Notes: a model not told the origin generated them from the sequence alone. DNA of 64,000 bases from Beijerinckiaceae bacterium (GCA_021324915.1 JAJPIC010000023.1:1-64000); one strand, 5' to 3'. Positions 16,224 through 24,530 are shown, counted from the stretch's first letter. Made by a program: numbers and translations.

Positions 16224-16238
16224 GTTCACTATATGTTC
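16224..16238. promoter_or_regulatory. GTTC-N7-GTTC, possible alphaproteobacterial LexA box
   Basis: GTTC at 16224-16227 and GTTC at 16235-16238 with seven bases between, the published alphaproteobacterial SOS-box form. It lies 54 bases before the 306-residue hypothetical gene. Eight fixed bases would occur about twice by chance in 64 kb on two strands, so only the promoter position supports it. Confidence 0.35.
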
Positions 16239-16383
16239 TAACGGCATTTCAGAAGCAGTCAATTCATATCTTCACCCTTTTCCGGACAAGGGCCCGCTGG
16301 AAGCGGCGCGGGAGCGATTTCGTCGGATAGCCCGATCGCTATAGGGCAGGGACATGAGTGCGGCGATCCTTGTTGGTCCAGGA

Positions 16384-17028
16384 TCATCGCGGTCTCGGCC
16401 TGCGCACGGCTCTCAGCTTGCCGCTATCTCCTCCACCGCAGAAGAACCGGTCGCCGCCGTCGGATTCGAGTCCGGATACGCCCGCGCCTTGTGGCATTTC
16501 AACCTGTTCCAGAACCTTGCCCGTTCGCGGATCGATGCGCCGTACTTCGCTTTCCTCGCCTTCCCAAGTGCCGTGCCAGAGTTCGCCGTCAACCCATGTC
16601 ACTCCGGTAACGAAGCGGTTCGACTCGATGGTGCGAAGGATGTCTCCGGTTTTCGGATCGATCTGATGGATCTTGCGTTCGCGATACTGCCCGACCCAGA
16701 GCGTACCTTCGCCCCACGCGAGGCCTGAATCGGCGCCGAGGCCCGGTGCGGGGATCGTCGAGAGCACGCGGCCGGTCTTCAGATCGATCTTCTCGATACG
16801 ATCTTCGACAAGTTGGTAGATATGTTCGCCGTCGAAGGCCGTTCCCGCATGGCCCTGGACGCCGACCGTCCGGACGATCGTTCCGCGCGCCGGATCCAGC
16901 GCGTTCAGCCTGTCTCCGGAGGCAAACCAGACGTGCCGGCCGTCAAAGGTGACCCCATGCACGTGGTCGACGCCGGGAAAGGGCCCATATTCACGCAGGA
17001 TTTCGGCCGCTCTTCTCATGTCTTCCAT
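16384..17028 (-). CDS. Beta-propeller (PQQ/Vgb-like repeat) protein
   Basis: A 214-residue soluble protein built from repeated four-stranded blades: GVDHVHGVTFDGRHVWFASGDRLNALDPARGTIVRT, GTAFDGEHIYQLVEDRIEKIDLKTGRVLS, GLAWGEGTLWVGQYRERKIHQIDPKTGDILRT and GVTWVDGELWHGTWEGEESEVRRIDPRTGKVL. The recurring W/Y-x-DPxTGxVL ends are typical of PQQ-like or glutamine-cyclotransferase-like propellers; no signal peptide is present, so it is cytoplasmic. Its start is one base after the stop of the upstream HTH gene, so translation is coupled. It may act as ligand-sensing partner of that regulator. Confidence 0.85.
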   Translation of the reverse strand: MEDMRRAAEILREYGPFPGVDHVHGVTFDGRHVWFASGDRLNALDPARGTIVRTVGVQGHAGTAFDGEHIYQLVEDRIEKIDLKTGRVLSTIPAPGLGADSGLAWGEGTLWVGQYRERKIHQIDPKTGDILRTIESNRFVTGVTWVDGELWHGTWEGEESEVRRIDPRTGKVLEQVEMPQGAGVSGLESDGGDRFFCGGGDSGKLRAVRRPRPR

Positions 17029-17029
17029 C

Positions 17030-18250
17030 TTATCTCCTGAGCGGGGGCAACGGGAGTAACAAGGACGTCGCGAATTGCGGCACGATCAGAGAGCTCCAGC
17101 GGCGTGCCCGGCCGCGTCCGAATGATTGCGCCTTGCCGGCGGCCGCGAGCTCGTCGAGCGCGCGCTGCACGCTGCGCTGGCTCTTTCCGAGCGCGAGCGC
17201 CAGGGCCGAGCTTGACCAGGATTCGCCATCGGCCAGTAAGGCGAGCACCGCCGCATATTTCTCCTCAATCGGTCGTGCCAGCACGACGACTTCTCTCGCG
17301 CGGCGCGGCGCCAGGACAAACCCGCGCTTCGTCGCATTGATGTGAGCGATGGTCCGTAACAATGTCCGGAGCCGTCCGATTTCGACCCGCAGCCGCGCGC
17401 GATGCGAGTCGTCGGCGCGTTTGGCCCCGAACGCGCGCGCAACGAGCGCATCTCTCGATGCATCTTCCGGCCATGCTTCGGCCAGCGCGCGGGCGAGCGA
17501 GAACAAGGTTGGACGCTTCGCGAGCGAAATTGTCTTGCCTGCATCATGCGCGGCGTGGCGGCATGCGTCCACGACCAGCGCTTTCGAAGCCAGTAATTTC
17601 TCGACCTGACCGAGTAAGAGGAGCCGCTCCTTGCCGCGCGCAATCAGGCGCGCGACCGGCATATTGAAGGCGCGCAACGCGCCTTCGACCTCCGCCGTCA
17701 GCGCCGGAATGGCGGCGCCACGCGCGGCGCGCTCGGCCCGGGCGAGCGCAACGCGCGCCGGCCTCGTCCTGAAGCGCCGCATGGCGAGTTGAGCAATCAC
17801 GAGTTCATGCGCAGCCCTCGATGCGGGCGGCAAGGCGGCAGGGTCGAACTCGGCGAGTCTAGTCTCGGCGTCATCGAGACGTCCGATCAGGAGCAAGCGC
17901 CGGATTTCGAGATGCCGCGCATAGGCGGCATTCACGCGGTCGCCATGCTTTTCGAGGATCGCGCGCGCCGCATCGAGCGCCTTCGCGGGCCAGGCGAGAT
18001 CGCGCGAAGCGAGCGCGATCTCGGCCTCGGCGAGCGCGCATCTCGCGCGGGCTAGGGTCTCTTTCGGACCGAAAGCGCGCCCCGCGCTCCGCACAAGAGC
18101 CCGCGCACGAACAAGATCGCCGAGCTGCGCCATTGCAATACCGCGAAGTGCGCGCGCAGCGGCATCGTCGCGCAAGGCGACGCGGTTCAGCGCGCCCAGC
18201 GGATCACCCGCCGCGAGCGCGCGCGCCGCAGCCGTGATAAGCGAGTCCAT
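17030..18250 (-). CDS. HTH regulator with helical-repeat N-terminus
   Basis: A 406-residue Ala/Arg-rich protein. Residues 1-200 are successive helix pairs resembling TPR or helical repeats (ARALRGIAMAQLGDLVRARALV, EAEIALASRDLAWPAKALDAARAIL, RRLLLIGRLDDAETRLAEFD). The C-terminal part has a winged helix (LLADGESWSSSALALALGKSQRSVQRALDELAAAGKAQSFGRGRARRW, about 335-385) likely to bind DNA. It is in one operon with the beta-propeller gene and divergent from a DUF899 gene 104 bases away, which I infer to be its target. I recall this trio recurring in Hyphomicrobiales. Confidence 0.82.
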   Translation of the reverse strand: MDSLITAAARALAAGDPLGALNRVALRDDAAARALRGIAMAQLGDLVRARALVRSAGRAFGPKETLARARCALAEAEIALASRDLAWPAKALDAARAILEKHGDRVNAAYARHLEIRRLLLIGRLDDAETRLAEFDPAALPPASRAAHELVIAQLAMRRFRTRPARVALARAERAARGAAIPALTAEVEGALRAFNMPVARLIARGKERLLLLGQVEKLLASKALVVDACRHAAHDAGKTISLAKRPTLFSLARALAEAWPEDASRDALVARAFGAKRADDSHRARLRVEIGRLRTLLRTIAHINATKRGFVLAPRRAREVVVLARPIEEKYAAVLALLADGESWSSSALALALGKSQRSVQRALDELAAAGKAQSFGRGRARRWSSLIVPQFATSLLLPLPPLRR

Positions 18251-18353
18251 TCAAATCCCGCCACACTTGTCACTCCCACCCCTTGCGGGTCCTAATCTAT
18301 CTCATGACCGCCAACCAGCAGGTTGTGCAGGAACACGAACCAGGGAGAGAAGG

Positions 18354-19115
18354 GTGACGCTACACAGAACCGCGACACGGGAGGAATGGCTCGCCGAACG
18401 GCTCGATCTGCTCGAAGCGGAGAAGGAGCACACGCGGCGCGGCGACGAGCTGGCGCGCCGGCGCCAGGAGCTGCCTTGGGTGCGAATGCAGAAGGACTAT
18501 AAATTCGAAACCGACGAGGGGAGCGCCACACTCGCAGACCTTTTTCGTGGGCGCTCGCAGCTCCTCGTCTACCATTTCATGTTCGGGCCGGGCTACGCGG
18601 CGGGCTGTCCATCCTGTTCGGCGATCGCGGACGGGTTCGACGGCATAGCGGTTCACCTTGCCAATCATGACGTCATGCTCTGGGCGGTTTCGCGAGCACC
18701 ACTCGCGAAATTGCAGGCGTTCAGGCAACGGATGGGCTGGACCTTTCCCTGGGCATCCTCCTTCGGCAGCGATTTCAACTTCGATTTCAACGTCTCGATC
18801 ACCGAGGAGCAGCAGCGACAGGGCGAGGTCGAATATAATTACCGGCGTGGCGGCCATGCGATGGTCGCCACGACCTTTCCAAAGCCTGTTCTCGAGAATG
18901 CTTCCATGGCCGGAGCCGAAGCCGCGGCCTATGTGCGCGAAAGGCCGGGCCTCAGCGCTTTCGTGCTCGAAGATGGCGTCGTCTATCACACCTATTCCAC
19001 TTACGCCCGCGGGCTCGATGCCCTTTGGGGCATGTTCCAGTGGCTCGACCGCGCGCCCAAGGGGCGCAACGAGACGAGCATCTGGTGGCGTCATCACGAC
19101 CGATATCAGCGCTGA
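18354..19115 (+). CDS. DUF899 thioredoxin-like protein
   Basis: A 253-residue member of the DUF899 family (thioredoxin-fold, formerly AhpC/TSA-like). Visible features are WLAERLDLLEAEKEHTRRGDELARRRQELPWVRM, the strand-turn YHFMFGPGYAAGCPSCSAIADGF with the CxxC site at about 85-88, and WFRRHDRY-like closing WWRHHDRYQR. The GTG at 18354 with GGAGAGAAGG is the start; the longer open frame upstream covers promoter DNA. Redox activity is assumed from the CxxC. It is divergent from the HTH/propeller operon and followed by a small membrane gene. Confidence 0.9.
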   Translation: MTLHRTATREEWLAERLDLLEAEKEHTRRGDELARRRQELPWVRMQKDYKFETDEGSATLADLFRGRSQLLVYHFMFGPGYAAGCPSCSAIADGFDGIAVHLANHDVMLWAVSRAPLAKLQAFRQRMGWTFPWASSFGSDFNFDFNVSITEEQQRQGEVEYNYRRGGHAMVATTFPKPVLENASMAGAEAAAYVRERPGLSAFVLEDGVVYHTYSTYARGLDALWGMFQWLDRAPKGRNETSIWWRHHDRYQR

Positions 19116-19138
19116 GCGACCGCGCAGGAAAAATCGCG

Positions 19139-19435
19139 ATGGCTATCGATCAAAACCCTATTGCGCAAAATGGCGCCGGAGCCGGAGCCGGAGGCGCGGC
19201 GCGCATCGCGGATTTTCTATGTTTCGCAGCCACGCCGGTTTTCGCGATCATGGCGATCGTGACAGGCATCCTTTGCGGGCCGTCCGCCATGTGTTCGATG
19301 TCGCGAGATGCATCCGCGCTTTCAGGCATGGCCGCGATGTACGTCATAATGAGTCTCTTCCATTCAGTGCCCTGGTTGAGGCTCATTTCGCGGAAAAGCT
19401 CGGCGCGACCGCCCGCTTCACGGTCGTGCTGCTGA
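19139..19435 (+). CDS. Small membrane protein downstream of the DUF899 gene
   Basis: A 98-residue protein: Gly/Ala-rich head (NGAGAGAGGAARIADFLCF), then a hydrophobic segment FAATPVFAIMAIVTGILCGP and a second one SGMAAMYVIMSLFHSVPWLRL, so two membrane spans, with a basic tail. It follows the DUF899 gene by 23 bases and is likely cotranscribed; similar small proteins are seen at this place in relatives. The last 15 or so residues run into repeat-like DNA and may be an extension of the original gene. Function unknown. Confidence 0.75.
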   Translation: MAIDQNPIAQNGAGAGAGGAARIADFLCFAATPVFAIMAIVTGILCGPSAMCSMSRDASALSGMAAMYVIMSLFHSVPWLRLISRKSSARPPASRSCC

Positions 19436-19479
19436 TCGGGCCCCGGCCTCGCGGGAGTTCCCGAGCTGACGAAATCGGC

Positions 19480-19569
19480 GGACGAGCCCGCGAAGCGGGC
19501 GCAGATCCACGGTCCGGTTTTGAGGCTCACTCGGCTTGGATCCCGCCCCCTCGCTCCGCTCGGGCCGCG
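19480..19569. repeat. Two REP-like palindromes
   Basis: 19480-19508 holds a hairpin with GCCCGC-GAA-GCGGGC flanked by GGACGA and AGATCC; 19536-19569 holds TCCCGCCCC-TCGCTCCGCTC-GGGCCG. Related forms recur at 24468-24500 and 31542-31578. They lie between the small membrane gene and the convergent FAH-family gene and could act as transcript-end structures; no U-tract follows. Confidence 0.65.
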
Positions 19570-19580
19570 AAGTGCGTGCG

Positions 19581-20429
19581 TTACGGCTCCCAGGCGACGA
19601 TCTCCTGCCGCTGCTCGCCGAGATGGGTGGCGCCGAGCGTGACAACGTCGCCGGGTTTCAAGAAAACAGGCGGCTTGCGTGCCATGCCGACACCTGGCGG
19701 CGTACCCGTGACGATGACGTCGCCCGGCTCGAGCGCAATGAAATGCGAGACATAGGAGACGAGCTGTTTGACGTCGAAGATCATGGTCTTCGTATTGCCG
19801 GTCTGCATCCGTTCGCCGTTCACATCGAGCCAGAGATCGAGCGCCTGGACGTCGGGAATGTCCTCGGGCGTCACCAGCCAGGGGCCAAGTGGGCCGAAGG
19901 TCGGGGCGCTCTTGCCCTTCATCCACTGGCCGCAGCGTTCGACCTGGAAGGCGCGTTCCGACACATCATTGGCGAGGCAGAAACCTGCGACGTAGTCCAG
20001 CGCTTCATGGTCCGCGACATAAGAAGCATAATCGCCGATGATGATGGCGAGCTCGACTTCGAAATCGAGCTTTTCGCTTCCCTTCGGAATGATCACCGGA
20101 TCGGTCGGCCCGCTGACGCAGTTCGGAGCCTTGCTGAAAAGGATCGGCTCTTTCGGAATGGGGGCGCCGGTTTCTTTGGCGTGGTCGCTGTAATTGAGCC
20201 CGATGCCGATGAAATTGACCGGCCGGCCGACGGGCGCCCCGATCCGCGGCTTGCCGCGCACCAGCGGCAGGCCGGCTGGCTTCGTCCGCGCGAGCTTGCG
20301 GATGTGCTTGCGGCCCAGATATTCGCCGGCGAAATCCGGTACGATGGCGCTCGCATCGTGCAGCCGGCCTTCGGCATCGATCAGACCCGGTTTCTCTCTG
20401 CCTTTCTGTCCGTAGCGGACGAGTTTCAT
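19581..20429 (-). CDS. Fumarylacetoacetate hydrolase family protein
   Basis: A 282-residue FAH-superfamily enzyme. The metal-site blocks are present: IGLNYSDHAKETG (about 75-87), SEKLDFEVELAIIIG (Glu pair, about 117-131), CLANDVSERAFQ and GDVIVTGTPPGVG near the C-terminus. Members hydrolyse C-C bonds of 2,4-diketo acids or decarboxylate oxaloacetate-like compounds with Mg2+ or Mn2+. The Met at 20429 (MKLVRYG) is the family's usual start rather than the Met at 20444. It lies 71 bases downstream of the ABC permease on the same strand but is probably unrelated in function. Confidence 0.92.
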   Translation of the reverse strand: MKLVRYGQKGREKPGLIDAEGRLHDASAIVPDFAGEYLGRKHIRKLARTKPAGLPLVRGKPRIGAPVGRPVNFIGIGLNYSDHAKETGAPIPKEPILFSKAPNCVSGPTDPVIIPKGSEKLDFEVELAIIIGDYASYVADHEALDYVAGFCLANDVSERAFQVERCGQWMKGKSAPTFGPLGPWLVTPEDIPDVQALDLWLDVNGERMQTGNTKTMIFDVKQLVSYVSHFIALEPGDVIVTGTPPGVGMARKPPVFLKPGDVVTLGATHLGEQRQEIVAWEP

Positions 20430-20500
20430 GCGTTCCCCCTTCACGCAACCTGGCGGTGGATCGTGACCCTTAACCGGTTGGGCAAGCGCCGTCGAGCGGC

Positions 20501-21625
20501 CTAATCCAAAGTTTCGCGATAGAACCAGAGCCCGATCATCGTCACGACCAAGGTAAAAAGGGCGATCGGCCAGAGCTGCGGCAGGATCTCGGCGAGATTA
20601 TTCCCCTTGAGCAGCACGCCGCGGGAAATCCGCAACATGTGGGTGACGGGGAAGATCTCGCCGGCCCATTGCGCCCAGAACGGCATGCCGGCGAAAGGGA
20701 ACATGAAGCCTGAGAGCATGAAAGAGGGGAGCAGCGTGAATTGCGCGAGCTGCAGCGCCTGCATCTGGCTGGCGGCCAAGGTGGAAATGGTGAGGCCGAG
20801 AACGAGATTGCTGGCGATAAAAAAGAAGAGCGCGAGGAGGAGCAGCGGCAGAGAGCCGCGGATCGGCAAATGGAAGACGAGCGCCGAGGTTGCAATGATC
20901 AGAATGACTTGGATATAGCCGATGACGATATAGGGCACGATCTTGGCGAGCATGACTTCCATCGGCCGCAAGGGCATGGCCAGGAGATTTTCCATGGTCC
21001 CGCGCTCGCGCTCACGCGTAATTGATAGGGTTGTGAGAAAAAGCGTCGAAAACATCAGCACGACGCAGATAAGGCCCGGCACCGTGTTGAGCACGGTCAA
21101 TTGCTCCGGATTATAGCGGGCATGGATCTCGAAATTGAAGGCGGGATTGGGCGTCGCCGTCTTCAGGGCGGGCGGCAGATCGCGATCGAGTACATTGGTG
21201 AGACCGGAAAGCGCCGCGGTGGCATAGCTGATCGCCGTCGGGTCGCTCGCATCCGCATCCATGAGGATCGAGGGGTTTTCGCCGCGATCGACGGAACGGG
21301 CGAAATTCGGTGGGATATTGACGACAAAAAGAACGCTGCCTTCGGCGAGCGCGCGCTCCGCCTCCGCCTCGGACTTCATCGCGCGCGTGTCGTAATAGCC
21401 CGATTCCTGCAGAGCCGCGATCACCCGGCGCTCGTAATTCGAATGGTCGGCCGAGAGAACGCCCGTCGGTAGGTCCTTCGGATTGGTATTGATCGCATAG
21501 GCGAAGAGGAAGAGCTGCATCAAAGGCAGCAGAATAATGAAACGCAAGGTGAGGGGATCGCGGCGCACTTGGATCCATTCCTTGCGCAGAACGGCCGCAA
21601 ATCGGCGGAAGGAAAATCCATTCAT
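20501..21625 (-). CDS. ABC-2 type transporter permease
   Basis: A 374-residue permease with N-terminal helix (LRFIILLPLMQLFLFAYAI, about 28-46), a large periplasmic domain (50-175) and five C-terminal helices, including the family block RERERGTMENLLAMPLRPMEVML at about 202-224. It matches the YhhJ/YbhS/YbhR group of drug or lipid exporters. Its start overlaps the ATPase stop (ATGA), so it is the third gene of an HlyD-ATPase-permease operon. Only one permease gene is present, so the membrane unit is probably a homodimer. Confidence 0.93.
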   Translation of the reverse strand: MNGFSFRRFAAVLRKEWIQVRRDPLTLRFIILLPLMQLFLFAYAINTNPKDLPTGVLSADHSNYERRVIAALQESGYYDTRAMKSEAEAERALAEGSVLFVVNIPPNFARSVDRGENPSILMDADASDPTAISYATAALSGLTNVLDRDLPPALKTATPNPAFNFEIHARYNPEQLTVLNTVPGLICVVLMFSTLFLTTLSITRERERGTMENLLAMPLRPMEVMLAKIVPYIVIGYIQVILIIATSALVFHLPIRGSLPLLLLALFFFIASNLVLGLTISTLAASQMQALQLAQFTLLPSFMLSGFMFPFAGMPFWAQWAGEIFPVTHMLRISRGVLLKGNNLAEILPQLWPIALFTLVVTMIGLWFYRETLD

Positions 21626-22527
21626 GCCGCGCGCTCCGCCAGAAGATGAATGAAAACGTCTTCGAGCCGTGGTTCGACTTCCTGCCAGGCAAGTTGCGGA
21701 TGGGCGGCGATTGTGCGTGAAAGCGCCTCCCGATCGGTGCCCGCAACGCGCAATGTGCTCCCGAAGACGGCGGCCGATTCGACACCGGGCGCGCGGCGCA
21801 GCGCGCGCGCCGCTTCGTCGATGCCGCGCCCGGAGGCCTCGAAAACGATGAGATTGGCGGCCCGCCGCACGTCATCGGGCGCGCCCTGGGTGACGATATG
21901 GCCATCGGAAAGATAGACGATGCGTTTGCAGCGCTCCGCTTCGTCCATGTAATGGGTCGAGACGAGCACGGTCAGCCCCTCGCTCGCCATGTCGTGGATC
22001 AAATCCCAGAATTCGCGCCGGGCTGCCGCATCGACGCCCGCGGTCGGCTCGTCGAGCAGCAGCAATTTGGGTTGATGGAGGACGCAGGCTGCGAGCGCCA
22101 GCCTCTGTTTCCACCCGCCCGAAAGCTGGCCCGCCAGCCGGTCGGCATAGGGCGTCAGCTCCATGCGCGAAATGATGCCGGCGACTGTGCCGCGCGGATC
22201 CTGCAGAAGATAAACCGAGGCGACGAATTCGAGCGTCTCGGCGACGGTGAGATCGTCATAGAAGCTGAAGCGCTGGGTCATGTAGCCGACTTCGCGGCGG
22301 ATGCGGTGCGGCTCGCGCATGAGATCGAAACCGAGACAGGTGCCGCTGCCGCTATCGGGCGAGAGAAGCCCGCAGAGCATGCGGATCGTCGTCGTCTTGC
22401 CGCTGCCGTTGGCCCCGAGAAAGCCGCAGATCTCGCCGGATTCGACCTGCAGATTCAGGCGGTTGACAACAATGTTCGCGCCGAAGCTCTTGCGCAGATC
22501 ATGCACGTCGATGACGAAATCGTTCAT
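21622..22527 (-). CDS. ABC transporter ATP-binding protein
   Basis: A 301-residue ATPase starting MNDFVIDVHDLRKSFG. Walker A is GANGSGKT at 38-45, the signature LSGGWKQRL at 135-143 and Walker B LLLLDEPTAG at 155-164, with the switch His in VSTHYMDEAERC. The C-terminal 80 residues (ASGRGIDEAARALRRAPG) form the small domain common in ABC-2 drug exporters. The start at 22527 overlaps the HlyD stop as ATGA; the long open frame upstream is a shadow of the HlyD gene. It powers export through the adjacent permease. Confidence 0.95.
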   Translation of the reverse strand: MNDFVIDVHDLRKSFGANIVVNRLNLQVESGEICGFLGANGSGKTTTIRMLCGLLSPDSGSGTCLGFDLMREPHRIRREVGYMTQRFSFYDDLTVAETLEFVASVYLLQDPRGTVAGIISRMELTPYADRLAGQLSGGWKQRLALAACVLHQPKLLLLDEPTAGVDAAARREFWDLIHDMASEGLTVLVSTHYMDEAERCKRIVYLSDGHIVTQGAPDDVRRAANLIVFEASGRGIDEAARALRRAPGVESAAVFGSTLRVAGTDREALSRTIAAHPQLAWQEVEPRLEDVFIHLLAERAA

Positions 22528-23504
22528 GGGCTTTCCGGACGCACTTCGATCGGCTGACCGGGATTGAATAGCGCGGCTTGATCGCGCGGCGGGCGCGCCT
22601 CGACGAGGAAGACGAATTTCGCCCGCGTATCCTCGCTGTAGATGAGCGGCGGGGTATATTCGGCGGTCGGCGAAATAAAGGAGATCGTGCCTTCGAGATT
22701 TTTGCCGCAGCCGTCGCAGGCGAAGGCGACCTTTTGGCCGTAGTGAACCTGAGAGAGCTGCGGCTCGGGCACGAAGAAACGCACGAAGATATTTTCCGGC
22801 GGCAGCAGCGAGACGACCGGCGCGCCGGCCGCGAGCGTCTCGCCGGGGAAGGCGATAACGTCGGTGATGCGCCCATGCTTCGGCGCGACGACCGTGCGTT
22901 GCGCTAAGCGCCATTCGGCCATGTCGAGCGCCGATTGCGCCGCCGCGGCAGCGGCGCGCTGCGCTTCGATCTCGCCTTCGCGGCCCATCGGCCTTTCCAG
23001 CTGCCGCAAGGCCGCCTCGTTCACATTGACCTTGGCCTCGGCAGACAAATAGGCGGCGCGCAATTGATCGACGGTTTGCTGCGTGGCGAAGCCGGAGCCA
23101 AGGAGCTTTTCGCTGCGCTCGAAATCGAGCTTGGCGCGCGTGAGCGTTGCTTCGGCGTCGGCGAGATTGCCCTCGGCCTGTTGGATCTCGGTCGGCTTTC
23201 CTCCAGCAATCAGATTGGCCAATTGTTCTTTGGCTTGGGCGAGCTGTCGCGCCGCCTGATCGCGGGCGGCGCGGTCGTTCACGTCGTCCTGGGTGAAGAG
23301 AGCGCTGCCGGCCTCGACCTTACTGCCGCGGGAGACTGAAACGGAGGTGAGCCGGCCTTCCAGAACCGGACCGATCTTCACATAATCGGCTTCGGCATAG
23401 CCCTGCCAAACGGTCCCGGCAGGGGGACGGGACATAAGCCACCAGGCCACGCCACCGCCGAGGCAGGCCAAAGCCAGGATTGCGAGGGCGAAACGGCGCG
23501 CCAT
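22524..23504 (-). CDS. HlyD-family membrane fusion protein
   Basis: A 326-residue periplasmic adaptor: one N-terminal membrane anchor (FALAILALACLGGGVAWWLM), the half-lipoyl segment GPVLEGRLTSVSVSRGSKVEAGSALF, a long helical hairpin (about 75-180: ARDQAARQLAQAKEQLANL to AAAAAQSALDMAEWRL), the second lipoyl half and a beta-barrel (NIFVRFFVPEPQLSQVHYGQ). It resembles YbhG/YhiI. The start at 23504 is preferred because the further upstream TTG lies within the TetR operator. First gene of the exporter operon, divergent from tetR. Confidence 0.92.
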   Translation of the reverse strand: MARRFALAILALACLGGGVAWWLMSRPPAGTVWQGYAEADYVKIGPVLEGRLTSVSVSRGSKVEAGSALFTQDDVNDRAARDQAARQLAQAKEQLANLIAGGKPTEIQQAEGNLADAEATLTRAKLDFERSEKLLGSGFATQQTVDQLRAAYLSAEAKVNVNEAALRQLERPMGREGEIEAQRAAAAAAQSALDMAEWRLAQRTVVAPKHGRITDVIAFPGETLAAGAPVVSLLPPENIFVRFFVPEPQLSQVHYGQKVAFACDGCGKNLEGTISFISPTAEYTPPLIYSEDTRAKFVFLVEARPPRDQAALFNPGQPIEVRPESP

Positions 23505-23517
23505 GGCCAAACCACTT

Positions 23518-23540
23518 TGCAACGAAACCGTTTCGTTGCA
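23518..23540. promoter_or_regulatory. Palindromic operator between exporter operon and tetR
   Basis: Arms TGCAACGAAAC (23518-23528) and GTTTCGTTGCA (23530-23540) are perfect inverted repeats around a single C. It lies 13 bases before the HlyD start and about 42 before the TetR start, so one bound dimer could block both promoters. A clear TetR-type site by form and place. Confidence 0.85.
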
Positions 23541-23582
23541 TTATAGCCCGATCAAGTGCCTGGCAAGTAGATTGGAGGTCGA

Positions 23583-24245
23583 GTGACCGAAATCGGCGAT
23601 CTTTCCGGCGAGAGCCGGCGCGGCCGGGGCGGTCGGCCCACACAGGCCGAAGCTGAGCGCCGGCACGACCTGCTCTTGCGCACGGCCGCGGAGCTTTTCA
23701 TCGCGCATGGTTTGCAAGGGGCTTCGCTCGACGCCATCGCACGGGCGGCCGGCGTCGCCAAGCGCTCGATCTATGCGCGTTATGCCGATAAGGGCGAACT
23801 CTTCGTCGCGGCGATCGAGCGGCTGATGGAAGACCGGATCGGTTCGCTTGCCGCCTATGAGGTGGGCGATGCGCCAGTCGAAGAAGGGCTGCTCGGCTTT
23901 GCCCGCCTCCTGCTCGACATTGCGCTCAAGCCACAAACGATGGCGCTCGTGCGAATGCTGATCAACGAGGGACCGCGGTTTCCGCAGCTCGCGCGGCTCG
24001 ATGCCGAGCGCAATCGGCACAAGGGCCTGGCGGCAATCACCCGTGTGCTCAAAATCTACGCCGACCGCGGTGAGATCGTTGTCGAGGATCCGGATATGCT
24101 CGCCGAGATTTTTGGCGTGCTCACGGTGCGCAGCGCGCAGCATCGCGCCTTTATCCTGGGCCCGGAAGACCCGGCGCAGCTCGAGCGGAGGCTCAAGGGT
24201 TCGATCCGCATTTTCCTCAACGGTTGCCGGGCGCGACGAGCATGA
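23583..24245 (+). CDS. TetR/AcrR family repressor of the adjacent ABC exporter
   Basis: A 220-residue TetR protein. After a Gly/Arg-rich head (SGESRRGRGGRPTQAEAERR) the helix-turn-helix spans about 28-75: ELFIAHGLQGASLDAIARAAGVAKRSIYARYADKGELF. The ligand domain ends with a TetR_C-like FLNGCRARRA. The start is GTG at 23583. It is divergent from hlyD with a 23-base palindrome between, so repression of the exporter and of itself, relieved by the exported compound, is the natural inference. Its stop codon is the first base group of a tandem repeat tract. Confidence 0.93.
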   Translation: MTEIGDLSGESRRGRGGRPTQAEAERRHDLLLRTAAELFIAHGLQGASLDAIARAAGVAKRSIYARYADKGELFVAAIERLMEDRIGSLAAYEVGDAPVEEGLLGFARLLLDIALKPQTMALVRMLINEGPRFPQLARLDAERNRHKGLAAITRVLKIYADRGEIVVEDPDMLAEIFGVLTVRSAQHRAFILGPEDPAQLERRLKGSIRIFLNGCRARRA

Positions 24246-24420
24246 TCCGGAAAAGTGTGGAGCGGTTTTCCGACAAGATCATGCTCCAACAAAATGCATG
24301 ATCCGGAAAAGTGTGGAGCGGTTTTCCGACAAGATCATGCGCGAGCAAAATGCATGATCCGGAAAAGTGTGGAGCGGTTTTCCGACAAGATCATGCGCGA
24401 GCAAAATGCATGATCCGGAA
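24240..24420. repeat. Three tandem 56-bp palindromic repeats plus a partial copy
   Basis: Copies start at 24240, 24296 and 24352, with a 13-base partial copy at 24408. Each has outer arms GCATGATC/GATCATGC and inner arms GGAAAA/TTTTCC enclosing GTGTGGAGCGG, a nested hairpin, then a short AT-rich linker ending AAAAT. Copies 2 and 3 are identical; copy 1 differs in the linker. The same architecture with other sequence is seen at 36609-36656. Confidence 0.95.
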
Positions 24421-24467
24421 AGCATGCGCTTGCCACGGCTGTGACAGGCGAAGTGCGGTGTCCGGAC

Positions 24468-24500
24468 CCTGGATCCCGGCTCTCGCTTCGCTCGGCGGGG
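24468..24500. repeat. REP-like palindrome
   Basis: CTGGATCCCGGCTC-TCGCTTCGCTC-GGCGGGGAAA can fold on CCCGGC/GGCGGG and GAGCGAAGCGA-type pairing. Closely related to 19536-19569. It lies between the tandem repeats and the 3' end of phaC. Confidence 0.6.
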
Positions 24501-24530
24501 AAAGTGGTGAGTGAAGCGCTGGCGTCGACT

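Noticed and set aside
22528-22914. N-terminal extension of the ABC ATPase to 430 residues
   Set aside because: The extra 129 residues are an Arg/Ala-rich shadow of the HlyD coding sequence; the ATG overlapping the HlyD stop is the real start.
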